Shown: positions 48,146 through 55,754 of the stretch, piece by piece | Position numbering within the stretch: position 1 is the first letter of the stretch | Layout: each line of letters starts with the position of its first letter | Assembly: GCA_946493765.1 (NCBI GenBank) | Contig: CAMMAZ010000003.1 | Span: forward strand, 50,326 to 114,325 | Length of the DNA: 64,000 nt | Source of the DNA: an uncultured Clostridia bacterium | GTDB lineage: Bacteria > Bacillota > Clostridia > Oscillospirales > Acutalibacteraceae | Direction: 5' to 3' | Translations under genes and position numbers: made by a program | The notes under the pieces: model-generated | What the model was told of the DNA's origin: nothing | Seen by the model: only the letters and a program-made list of their open reading frames with translations | The model's database searches: none

Positions 48146-48169
48146 AAAGCAGATCTACTGAAAAGTCAA
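48141..48169 (-). promoter_or_regulatory. Promoter of the marR-ABC operon (first module)
   Basis: TTGACT (48164-48169) and TATAAT (48141-48146), 17 bases apart on the minus strand. Confidence 0.85.
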
Positions 48170-48215
48170 GCGCTTTAAAAGAATTTTCCGGATTTGTAAA
48201 TCTTTTAAAATTCTG

Positions 48216-48244
48216 TTGAAATAAGCCAATGCAAACGGTATAAT
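48216..48244 (+). promoter_or_regulatory. Promoter of the AI-2E-family gene
   Basis: TTGAAA (48216-48221) and TATAAT (48239-48244), 17 bases apart. It is divergent from the marR promoter, with about 50 bases between the two -35 boxes. Confidence 0.85.
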
Positions 48245-48351
48245 AATAAAGATAACAGATGTTTGTATGACAACAATACAGCAATTTGCGGCTGCAAAAT
48301 GAGAAATTCCTTAAAATATTATTATTGATAAAACATATCAAGGAGAAAAGC

Positions 48352-49626
48352 ATGAAAAACCTTTTTAACAAAAACTATGCACTCATTGCCCTCTATGCGT
48401 TTCTGGTGCTTGCCGCCGCGATTCTTTTTAATATTTCCGTGTCGGGTCTGGGCGCCGTTTTCTCTTTTATCGGCAGCTTTATCCGTCTGCTGACCCCCTT
48501 TATCATCGGATTTGCCATTGCCTATCTTTTAAATCCGAGCTACATGTTTTTCAGAGAAAAAGTTTTTGAACGTTTTTTTAGCAGAACGTCTTTTAAAAAG
48601 AAAACCTCGCTTTGCAAAACGCTTGCCATGATCACGGTTTATGTGATCGCTTTTGGGCTGTTGACCTTTTTGTTGTGGATTGTGATCCCGCAGCTATATA
48701 AAAGCATTGCTACCTTTGTGAAAGATTTTGTGGACAATTATGAGACCTATACCGGCGCTATCGATGATTTTATCGGCAACGTCACCAATGACAGCTTCAA
48801 TCTGAAAACACTGATTGATGAAGGATTCAAGCTCATTACCGATTACTTCTCCAAGTTTGATTACAAGCAACTGACTTCTATCCCCGTTTCGGTTGTTTCT
48901 TCCCTTTTCTCCTTTTTTGTTGGTATCATCATTTCCTTTTACATGCTCTTCAACAAGGAAAAATTTTGTGCGCAGATCAAAAAAACAGGTTATGCTATTT
49001 TTAAACGACAGACAATGGCACGGCTTTTGCGTATCTGCGGTACCGGCCACAATGCTTTCGGAAAATATATTACCGGCGTGTTGATCGATGCACTGCTCGT
49101 TGGTACCATCACCACCATTTTCACCTCCATTCTCGGTATCGAATACCCCTTGCTGATCGGCGTTATCATCGGACTGACCAATATGATTCCATTTTTCGGT
49201 CCCTTTATCGGCGGTGTGCCAAGCGTTTTGATCATTTTAACGCAGGACCCTTTCAAGGCACTGTGGATGATCGTTTTTCTGATTGTTTTGCAGCAGCTCG
49301 ACGGTAATTTTATCTCACCGAAAATCGTCGGCAAAAAAACGGGGCTTTCGGCGATCTGGGTCGTGTTTGCCATTCTGGTCGGCGGTGGGTATTTCGGTGT
49401 GCTTGGCATGCTGATCGCCGTTCCGGTCTTTTCCATTATTTATGTGCTAATCCGCAACATGATCAACAACCGGTTAAAACGCAAGCGCATGTCGGTGGAC
49501 ACAGCGGACTATTATGCCTCAGCAGATGAAAATAAAAAATTCAAGCGCGAGCGCGTGCAAGTGCGAAAGGATGCGGCATCCCCGGAAGATCCGAATGAAA
49601 AAGGCCAGGACACGATGCAAAAATAG
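48352..49626 (+). CDS. AI-2E family transporter (TqsA/YdiK-like)
   Basis: A 424-residue polytopic membrane protein of PF01594. It has about eight membrane helices, a central soluble stretch (about 130-190) and the family motifs LLVGTITTIFTSILGIEYPL, GLTNMIPFFGPFIGG and QQLDGNFISPKIVGKKTGLS. Members export small molecules (AI-2 in E. coli) or act in ion exchange; the cargo here cannot be inferred. The C-terminal tail of about 60 residues is charged and cytosolic. The ATG follows AAGGAG. Confidence 0.93.
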   Translation: MKNLFNKNYALIALYAFLVLAAAILFNISVSGLGAVFSFIGSFIRLLTPFIIGFAIAYLLNPSYMFFREKVFERFFSRTSFKKKTSLCKTLAMITVYVIAFGLLTFLLWIVIPQLYKSIATFVKDFVDNYETYTGAIDDFIGNVTNDSFNLKTLIDEGFKLITDYFSKFDYKQLTSIPVSVVSSLFSFFVGIIISFYMLFNKEKFCAQIKKTGYAIFKRQTMARLLRICGTGHNAFGKYITGVLIDALLVGTITTIFTSILGIEYPLLIGVIIGLTNMIPFFGPFIGGVPSVLIILTQDPFKALWMIVFLIVLQQLDGNFISPKIVGKKTGLSAIWVVFAILVGGGYFGVLGMLIAVPVFSIIYVLIRNMINNRLKRKRMSVDTADYYASADENKKFKRERVQVRKDAASPEDPNEKGQDTMQK

Positions 49627-49705
49627 CTGTCGCAAGCATGGCTTTTTAAAAAATTTCGAAAAATTTTTTTGCAGTCGCATAAATAATAAAACAAGCATAT
49701 AATGG

Positions 49706-49738
49706 AAATGCAGTTACAAATCTGTAACTGCATTTTTA
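49706..49738 (+). terminator. Terminator after the AI-2E-family gene
   Basis: Arms atgcagttaca (49708-49718) and tgtaactgcat (49723-49733) with a four-base loop, followed by TTTTT. Confidence 0.9.
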
Positions 49739-49749
49739 AGTATTTCCTA

Positions 49750-49778
49750 TTGCAAAGGCTGTCGAAATCAGATATAAT
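49750..49778 (+). promoter_or_regulatory. Promoter of the PF06541 gene
   Basis: TTGCAA (49750-49755) and TATAAT (49773-49778), 17 bases apart, about 105 bases before the start codon. Confidence 0.75.
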
Positions 49779-49883
49779 AAAGACAATTTAAGTATTTTTC
49801 TGCGATGCCACAAATGCACATAATCCAAATTCCAGATATGCATGTGTATTTTGCAGCAGTCAACGCGATTCGAGGGGGCATGA

Positions 49884-50453
49884 ATGATGGAGATTATGAA
49901 TCGCCTTGCGGTTTTGCAGCGGGAAAGCGAAAAAGAAAATATAAAAACGACTGCGAAAGTCTATACTGTTTTGTTCATGGCGGCCAGTATGATCGGTTTT
50001 TTGCATGAAGAGCTTTACCATCTGATCACCTATCATGAATTGGTCAAGCGCGGCTTTTTGTTCGGTCCTTACCTGCCGATCTATGGATTTGGCGCTGTTT
50101 TTATGTTGATCTGTTTGAAAAAGCCGTTTAAAAAGCATCCGCTTTTTGTGTTTCTCGGTTCTATGCTGGTAGCCGGGGCGTTGGAATATATCACCGGATC
50201 TGTGATGCTTAAATTGTTCAGCGTGCGCCTTTGGGATTATTCCGGCTTTCTGTTTAATATCGACGGTTTTGTGTGTCTGCGGTCGCTGACTGCGTTCGCC
50301 GTTGCCGGCTTGTTTGTGGTTTATGTGTTTGAACCGTTTGTCCGGCGGCATCTGATGAAATTAAAGCCGCAGACTTTAAATTTGCTTTGTGCGGTCATTG
50401 TGCCAACGATTGTGATCGATCTGATGTTCACGCTTGTGATCAAATACATATAA
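49884..50453 (+). CDS. PF06541-type membrane protein (putative ABC transporter permease, CmpB-like)
   Basis: A 189-residue integral membrane protein with about five hydrophobic segments. The blocks RGFLFGPYLPIYGFGAVFM and GALEYITGSVMLKLFSVRLW plus WDYSGFLFNIDGFVCLRS match the family annotated as putative ABC transporter permease; no ATPase partner is next to it, so the name is weak. The N terminus (MMEIMNRLAVLQRESEKEN) is soluble. It is a single-gene unit with its own promoter and terminator. Confidence 0.85.
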   Translation: MMEIMNRLAVLQRESEKENIKTTAKVYTVLFMAASMIGFLHEELYHLITYHELVKRGFLFGPYLPIYGFGAVFMLICLKKPFKKHPLFVFLGSMLVAGALEYITGSVMLKLFSVRLWDYSGFLFNIDGFVCLRSLTAFAVAGLFVVYVFEPFVRRHLMKLKPQTLNLLCAVIVPTIVIDLMFTLVIKYI

Positions 50454-50466
50454 TGCATATAACGGC

Positions 50467-50502
50467 AAAATAAAAAACACCCCGCGGGGTGTTTTTTATT
50501 TT
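50467..50502. terminator. Bidirectional terminator
   Basis: A 36-base perfect palindrome centred on ccccgcgggg and flanked by A and T runs on both sides. It serves the converging PF06541 and URO-D-like genes. Confidence 0.93.
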
Positions 50503-50526
50503 GTCTAACCGAAAATTTCATTTTGA

Positions 50527-51549
50527 TTAACGAATTCCGTATTTCTCCTGATTTAAGAATACATCGAACATCGCCTGGATATTTTCCGGCGGCACATCGC
50601 CCGGTACCGCATGGGTCGGCGCGGCGATGTAACCGCCCCCTTTGCCCAAAATCTTCATGATCCGCGCCGTTTCCTCCCGCACCTTTTGCGGTGTGGCAAA
50701 CGGTAGCAGCTGCTGGGTGGAAATGCCGCCCCAAAAGCAAAGATCCTGTCCGAACTCCCGTTTGACAGCTTCAATATCATAAATTTCCGGCTGGAAGGTC
50801 TGGTAGCAGTCCAATCCGATTTCGATCAAATCCGGAAACAGTGTGACGATATCCCCGCAGGAATGCTGAATAATATATTTCCCGTTTTGTCTGGCGCGGT
50901 CATACATCCGTTTCATCCGCGGTTTGATGAATTCCCGCCAAAGCGCCGGCCCCATAATCAGTCCTCTTTGCTGTCCCCAGTCGTCGCCAAAATAAAAGCC
51001 GTCAAACGGGTATTCATTGGCAATATCAATGATTTTTAAATTATATTCACAGATTCGGTCCAATAGCGCATGGGTAAATTCGGGTTCCTCGATCATGTAA
51101 ACCAGTGCGTTTTCCATGCCGCACAGGCTCCAAAGCCGTTCAAACATCGAAAAACCGATTCCGGCAAAAGCAAACCGATCCTGCTTTTCTTTTAAAAGCT
51201 GTTCATATTCCGCACGCAACCGCTTTTCATCCAAATTCGGCTCCCGCCACAAAGTGATATCCGGCTCTTCAAATATCGGATGATCGATCACGCCGATATC
51301 CTTATCCACACCGGTGCGGTTCCAGGTCACGCCGAACGCATCCAGAAAGTGCTCCGGTTTGTCGGGGATTTCTGTCGGCCAGCCCCAATACTGCACATAA
51401 GAAAGATGTGCACCGTGCTTTTCGGGATAATGTGCGCCGGCAAAGGCAGTCATGCGCGCATCGGCCTGCATGGTAAAATCGGTGTGATAAGGAATGATGT
51501 CCGTTTCTTCATGGTTCAACGCCGCAATGACACGTTCTCTTCTGGTCAT
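50527..51549 (-). CDS. Uroporphyrinogen-decarboxylase-like protein (URO-D superfamily methyltransferase)
   Basis: A 340-residue TIM-barrel protein of PF01208. It starts MTRRERVIAALNHEETDIIP, and the zinc-type motif IIQHSCGDIVTLFPDL plus CFWGGISTQQLLPFAT are like those of methyltransferases MtaA/CmuA rather than HemE. No haem or corrinoid genes are beside it. The start is nine bases after AAAGGGG; a frame 35 codons longer has no support and would include the promoter. It resembles the gene at the left window edge. The promoter has a palindrome over its -35 box. Confidence 0.88.
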   Translation of the reverse strand: MTRRERVIAALNHEETDIIPYHTDFTMQADARMTAFAGAHYPEKHGAHLSYVQYWGWPTEIPDKPEHFLDAFGVTWNRTGVDKDIGVIDHPIFEEPDITLWREPNLDEKRLRAEYEQLLKEKQDRFAFAGIGFSMFERLWSLCGMENALVYMIEEPEFTHALLDRICEYNLKIIDIANEYPFDGFYFGDDWGQQRGLIMGPALWREFIKPRMKRMYDRARQNGKYIIQHSCGDIVTLFPDLIEIGLDCYQTFQPEIYDIEAVKREFGQDLCFWGGISTQQLLPFATPQKVREETARIMKILGKGGGYIAAPTHAVPGDVPPENIQAMFDVFLNQEKYGIR

Positions 51550-51586
51550 TTTGAAAACCCCTTTCCGAACGGTTGTATCTAACCGC

Positions 51587-51615
51587 ATTATACATGCAGC
51601 CAACCGCCTTGTCAA
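51587..51615 (-). promoter_or_regulatory. Promoter of the URO-D-like gene
   Basis: TTGACA (51610-51615) and TATAAT (51587-51592) with a 17-base spacer, both perfect, on the minus strand. Confidence 0.88.
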
Positions 51616-51622
51616 GGCGGTT
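51602..51622. promoter_or_regulatory. 21-bp palindromic operator candidate over the -35 box
   Basis: AACCGCCTTG and CAAGGCGGTT are perfect 10-base arms around one central base. The -35 box TTGACA is the middle of the palindrome, so a bound dimer would block RNA polymerase. The regulator is not known. There is no T-run on either side, so it is not a terminator. Confidence 0.6.
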
Positions 51623-51661
51623 ACTGCGGCTTTATTCTTGTGAAATAAGCACACATTTTGA

Positions 51662-51690
51662 TTGCGTTGTCATGATAAATGGATTATAAT
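51662..51690 (+). promoter_or_regulatory. Promoter of the EndoQ-UvrD fusion gene
   Basis: TTGCGT (51662-51667) and TATAAT (51685-51690) with a 17-base spacer. The -10 box lies inside the longest possible reading frame, so transcription starts downstream of the first ATG (51679). Confidence 0.65.
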
Positions 51691-51723
51691 AAATATAATC
51701 TTTTTCGACAGAAGGTGCCTTTT

Positions 51724-54700
51724 TTGTATATTGCCGATCTGCACATTCATTCTCGTTTTTCCCGCGCCACCAGCAGGGACTGTGATCTTCCGCATCTGGA
51801 TTTTGCCGCGCGGCGAAAAGGGATCCGGGTGCTGGGAACCGGCGATTTCACCCATCCCGCATGGCGGGCAGAGCTCAAAGAACAGCTTGTCCCGGCAGGC
51901 GAGGGCGTGTATATGCTGCGCGAAGACCTGCGCCTGCCCGACAGCGCGCCGGGAGATGCGCCCTATTTCATCGTGACCGGCGAAATCAGTTCGATCTACA
52001 AACGGGACGGCAAGACCCGCAAAGTTCATAATTTGATTTTATTGCCCGGCATCGAAGCGGCAGACGCGCTGTCCGCCAAACTGGAGGCGATCGGCAACAT
52101 TCATTCCGACGGCCGCCCGATTCTGGGGCTGGACAGCCGGGACCTTTTGGAACTGACAATGGACACCTGCCCCGATGCAGAATTCATTCCCGCCCATATC
52201 TGGACGCCGCACTTTTCCATGTTCGGCGCTTTTTCGGGATTTGAAACCATCGAAAGCTGCTTTGCCGATATGACGCCTTATATCCATGCGGTGGAAACCG
52301 GTCTTTCCTCCGATCCGCCGATGAACTGGCGCGTGTCCGCGCTGGACAGGTTAACGCTCGTTTCCCATTCCGACGCGCATTCTCCCTCCAAACTCGGGCG
52401 GGAAGCCAATTTATTGGACACCGATCTTTCCTACACCGGATTGATAACGGCATTACAGACCGGAAACGGTTTTTTAGGCACCATCGAATTTTTCCCGGAA
52501 GAGGGCAAATACCATCTGGACGGGCATCGCAACTGCGGCGTGTGTTTAATGCCTGCCGAAACTGCACAATTGAACGGCCGGTGTCCGGTTTGCGGAAAAA
52601 AACTGACCATCGGCGTGGAGCATCGGGTGGAAGAACTGGCCGACCGGCCGGCGGGATTCCGTCCGGAAAACGCAAAGCCGTTTGAAAGCTTAGCCCCCTT
52701 GCCGGAGGTGATCGCCGCCTCTTCCGGCGGGTCCTCCACCGGTAAAAAGACAATGCGGCTTTATGAAGAAATGCTGCGCACCCTTGGAACGGAATTTGAT
52801 ATTTTGCGTCGGGTGCCATTGGAAGAGATCGAAAAAACTGCCGGGATATGCGTGCGCACCGGCATTGAACGTTTAAGGCTGGGACAGGTGAAACGCCGCC
52901 CCGGCTTTGACGGAGAATACGGCACCATCTCGCTGCTGACACCAGCGGAAATCGAAGCGTTCAGCGGTCAGATCTCCCTGTTTGGCGCCACAGCGGCGCC
53001 AACACAACCCATCGCCAAACACAAACAGAAAAAAGCGATTTCCCATTCGCAGGAACAGTCGGAAACGATGCCGGCAACACAGGAATTAAACGACGCGCAA
53101 CAATCCGCGGTGCAGGCGGATCAACAAACGGTCGCGGTGATTGCCGGTCCCGGGACCGGCAAAACCAAAACGCTGGTGTCCCGCATCGTTTACCTTGTCA
53201 AACAACGGGGCGTGAAACCGGAAGAGATCACCGCCGTGACCTTCACCAATCAGGCGGCGGACGAAATGCGGCAGCGCCTGCAAAGCGCGCTGGGCGGCAA
53301 ACGGGCGGTATCCCGCATGACGATCGGAACCTTTCATGCGATCTGCCTGCGGCTTTTGGGAAACGTGCATCTAATCAGCGCCAGTCAAGCACTGCGGGTG
53401 GCGGAACAGACGCTGCAAAATGAGAAATCCAAAATGCCCCCGAAAAAATTGGTGCAGGCGGTGTCGCTTGTCAAAAACGGCATGTCTTGCAAAGACGCCG
53501 GGATCGACGCCGGACTTTACGACGCTTATTGTTCCGCTTTGCAGCAGTTGAACGTGTTAGATTTTGACGATCTGTTACTTTGCGCATTAAAGCTGGATGT
53601 GAAAGGGCGCAAATGTTTTTCACACCTGCTGGTGGACGAATTTCAGGACATCAACGAAACGCAATATCAGCTGATCCGTGCCTGGAGCGCAGGCGCGAAA
53701 AGCCTTTTTGTCATCGGCGATCCGGATCAGTCGATCTATGGATTCCGCGGGGCAAACAGCCGCTGTTTTGAAAAGCTCAAAACCGACGTTGCAGATTTAA
53801 AGGAAATCCGCTTGTCGGAAAACTACCGGTCGGCGCCGGAAATTTTAACAAGCGCGCTTTGCGCTATCAACAAAAATCCGGGAGAAAAACGCTCGCTTTC
53901 TCCGCATCGGGACGGTGGGATCCCTGTCCGGTGGATATGGGCGGCGGACGATTTTGACGAAGGGATTTTCATTGCCAAAGAAATCGGCCGCATGACCGGC
54001 GGCGTGGATATGCTCGAAGCGCAAAAATGGGGTGCGGAAACCGAAAATCGCGCTTTTTCCGATATTGCGGTGCTTTGCCGCACCCACCGCCAATTGGAAT
54101 TGATCGAAAAATGCCTGCGGCACGACGATATCCCCTGTGTGGTCAGCGGCAGGGAGGATTTTCTGGATGAAAAGGATGTGCGCGGTGCGCTCGCCTTTTT
54201 CAAACACCTGCTGATGCCCGGCGATGTGATCGCGCTTGCCGACGCGTTGCAGCTATTGTGGAACTGCCCGGCTGATCTGATCGAAAGCATGCAAACTGCC
54301 TGCAAAGGAAAAACCGAATGGGACGACAACGCTTTTGGGGCTGCTGCCAAAGGCCGTGGTTATTTGGAAGCGTGGCTGGAACGTGCAAACGAGTGGCGGC
54401 CATTGCTTGAAAAACAAAAACCTTGGCAGCTGATCGAACGCTGGGAAACGGCATACGGCGCCTCCCCTGCACTCGAACAGCTGAAAAACACGGCGGTGTT
54501 CTATGCCGATCTTCCCGCCCTGTTCAACGCACTGCTGCTGGGCGAGGAAGCGGATCTTCGCCGCGCGTCGGGCAAGGACTGGAAGTCCGGCGCAGTGCAG
54601 CTGATGACCTTTCACGGCGCGAAAGGTCTGGAATTCCCGGCGGTCTTTGTCGCCGGTGTGAAAACCGACATTTTGCCGCTGAAAGGACAGGATATTGAAG

Positions 54701-54861
54701 AAGAACGTCGTCTTTTTTATGTCGGCATGACCCGTGCGAAAGCGGAATTGATTCTCACCTGCGGTGCAGATCCTTCCGCATTTCTGGAGGATGTGAAAGG
54801 CACGGTCAAATATGAAACCGCGCCGATACGTCAGCCCGCAAAACAGCTCAGTTTGTTCTAA
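51724..54861 (+). CDS. Endonuclease Q-like PHP nuclease fused to a UvrD/Rep-type helicase
   Basis: A 1045-residue fusion. Residues 1-250 are a PHP domain like endonuclease Q: metal ligands H7 and H9 (ADLHIHSRFSRATSR), D41 and H44 (GTGDFTHP), E87, H102, H158 and SDAH (217-219). A four-cysteine zinc site follows (C271, C274, C287, C290). After a linker (about 415-450) comes an SF1 helicase: Walker A GPGTGKT (475-481), Walker B DEFQD (638-642), GDPDQSIYGFRGA, and MTFHGAKGLEFP near the C terminus. QISLF ends the nuclease half and QLSLF ends the protein, both like clamp-binding motifs. EndoQ nicks 5' of deaminated bases, so a repair role is inferred. TTG start after GAAGGTG, because the promoter overlaps the upstream ATG. 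Confidence 0.9.
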   Translation: MYIADLHIHSRFSRATSRDCDLPHLDFAARRKGIRVLGTGDFTHPAWRAELKEQLVPAGEGVYMLREDLRLPDSAPGDAPYFIVTGEISSIYKRDGKTRKVHNLILLPGIEAADALSAKLEAIGNIHSDGRPILGLDSRDLLELTMDTCPDAEFIPAHIWTPHFSMFGAFSGFETIESCFADMTPYIHAVETGLSSDPPMNWRVSALDRLTLVSHSDAHSPSKLGREANLLDTDLSYTGLITALQTGNGFLGTIEFFPEEGKYHLDGHRNCGVCLMPAETAQLNGRCPVCGKKLTIGVEHRVEELADRPAGFRPENAKPFESLAPLPEVIAASSGGSSTGKKTMRLYEEMLRTLGTEFDILRRVPLEEIEKTAGICVRTGIERLRLGQVKRRPGFDGEYGTISLLTPAEIEAFSGQISLFGATAAPTQPIAKHKQKKAISHSQEQSETMPATQELNDAQQSAVQADQQTVAVIAGPGTGKTKTLVSRIVYLVKQRGVKPEEITAVTFTNQAADEMRQRLQSALGGKRAVSRMTIGTFHAICLRLLGNVHLISASQALRVAEQTLQNEKSKMPPKKLVQAVSLVKNGMSCKDAGIDAGLYDAYCSALQQLNVLDFDDLLLCALKLDVKGRKCFSHLLVDEFQDINETQYQLIRAWSAGAKSLFVIGDPDQSIYGFRGANSRCFEKLKTDVADLKEIRLSENYRSAPEILTSALCAINKNPGEKRSLSPHRDGGIPVRWIWAADDFDEGIFIAKEIGRMTGGVDMLEAQKWGAETENRAFSDIAVLCRTHRQLELIEKCLRHDDIPCVVSGREDFLDEKDVRGALAFFKHLLMPGDVIALADALQLLWNCPADLIESMQTACKGKTEWDDNAFGAAAKGRGYLEAWLERANEWRPLLEKQKPWQLIERWETAYGASPALEQLKNTAVFYADLPALFNALLLGEEADLRRASGKDWKSGAVQLMTFHGAKGLEFPAVFVAGVKTDILPLKGQDIEEERRLFYVGMTRAKAELILTCGADPSAFLEDVKGTVKYETAPIRQPAKQLSLF

Positions 54862-54927
54862 GGATAAACGGTTTACCGCAGTATGAAGTTTCGCTGCTCT
54901 TGTCATCACCGGATTATTGTTTAAAAT

Positions 54928-54972
54928 AGGATCGCCGCAAATGAGAAAAATCATTTGCGGCGATCCTGTTTT
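54928..54972 (+). terminator. Terminator of the EndoQ-UvrD gene
   Basis: Perfect 17-base arms (54928-54944 and 54951-54967) with a six-base loop, followed by gttttatt. Confidence 0.9.
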
Positions 54973-55018
54973 ATTCATCTGATCAATTTTACAGCACAAT
55001 CATCCGGTTATTTTTTAT

Positions 55019-55285
55019 TTAATGGAAGCTCGCCGTCGCGGAATTAAGGAGTTCTTTGATTTCCTCGTTTTCCATACCAGTGCAGTTCTGCGCCTGCGAC
55101 ATGGGACTGTATGCTCCCGATTTCTCCGGATCAACAACCGAAACGCCGTATTTCACACGCTCGACGACTTCCCCGTTTGCATCCTTAGCCTCCGCCTCAA
55201 TAATGACAAGATACATTTTTGCCTTTACATCCTGCTGTAATCCGTGACCGTCTATGTAAGCACGAACTTTTTCATAAACACACAT
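55019..55285 (-). CDS. Hypothetical protein, 88 aa, probable target of the XRE regulator
   Basis: I do not recognise a family. The product (MCVYEKVRAYIDGHGLQQDV...) is small, mixed alpha/beta in appearance, with a beta-like middle (AKMYLVIIEAEAKDANGEVV) and an acidic helix at the C terminus (ENEEIKELLNS). No signal peptide or membrane helix. The ATG at 55285 follows AGGGGA at a suitable distance; two upstream in-frame starts are less well placed. It is divergent from an XRE regulator and its promoter holds a palindrome. Confidence 0.65.
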   Translation of the reverse strand: MCVYEKVRAYIDGHGLQQDVKAKMYLVIIEAEAKDANGEVVERVKYGVSVVDPEKSGAYSPMSQAQNCTGMENEEIKELLNSATASFH

Positions 55286-55303
55286 AAAAACCATCCCCTG
55301 CAT

Positions 55304-55320
55304 ATCAAGAAATTCTTGAT
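55304..55320. promoter_or_regulatory. 17-bp palindrome downstream of the 88-aa gene promoter
   Basis: ATCAAGAA and TTCTTGAT around a central A. It lies between the -10 box of the 88-aa gene and its start codon, where a bound repressor could block elongation. Confidence 0.5.
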
Positions 55321-55328
55321 TTTTATTT

Positions 55329-55357
55329 ATAATATCACAGTTTAACTGTGAAATCAA
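55329..55357 (-). promoter_or_regulatory. Promoter of the 88-aa gene with operator in the spacer
   Basis: TTGATT (55352-55357) and TATTAT (55329-55334) are 17 bases apart, and the spacer (55335-55351) is itself a perfect palindrome, TCACAGTT and AACTGTGA around one base. This is a classic position for a repressor site. The neighbouring XRE protein is the natural candidate. Confidence 0.65.
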
Positions 55358-55388
55358 GAGAAAATTACAGAAAATCTAGATTTTTGTC

Positions 55389-55416
55389 TTTACTTTTCAG
55401 ATTTTATAGGTATAAT
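55389..55416 (+). promoter_or_regulatory. Promoter of the XRE regulator gene
   Basis: A perfect TATAAT (55411-55416) with a poorer TTTACT (55389-55394) 16 bases upstream. The start codon follows after about 25 bases. Confidence 0.5.
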
Positions 55417-55439
55417 GAATAAAAAGGCAGGTGATACCG

Positions 55440-55754
55440 TTGAAATATGAGATCGGAAGCCGTATCCGTAAATATCGTGAAGCACGCTGCTTTACGCAAA
55501 AGGAATTAGCCCAAAGACTTGGCGTGAGCAACAGCAGGGTTTCCAATTGGGAACAGGGCATCAACAGACCCGACGCTGACATTCTTGCTAAGCTTTGCCG
55601 GGCGCTCAGCGTGTCGCCAAGCGAATTATTGGACGTTCATCTGTCCTCTGACCGTTTAAGCGATAAAGAGCGAAAAGTAATCGAGGCGTATCGTGCAAAA
55701 CCGGAGCTCCAACAAGCTGTCAATATTCTGCTGGGAATCACTGATGAAAAATAA
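55440..55754 (+). CDS. XRE-family helix-turn-helix transcriptional regulator
   Basis: A 104-residue protein. Residues about 5-60 form a lambda-repressor-like domain with the helix-turn-helix TQKELAQRLGVSNSRVSNWE; the rest is a short helical tail (DKERKVIEAYRAKPELQQAV) that may dimerise. The TTG at 55440 lies six bases after AGGTGA and gives KYEIGSRIRKYREARC as the N terminus; a GTG at 55431 overlaps this site. It probably represses the divergent 88-aa gene. Confidence 0.92.
   Translation: MKYEIGSRIRKYREARCFTQKELAQRLGVSNSRVSNWEQGINRPDADILAKLCRALSVSPSELLDVHLSSDRLSDKERKVIEAYRAKPELQQAVNILLGITDEK

Noticed and set aside
49641..49672. Second terminator after the AI-2E gene (A/T-only palindrome)
   Set aside because: The stem is all A/T and would be unstable; the clear terminator is 40 bases further on.
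52184..52942. 252-codon minus-strand frame inside the EndoQ-UvrD gene
   Set aside because: It is antisense to the PHP/zinc domain with all catalytic residues conserved in the sense frame; no start signal.
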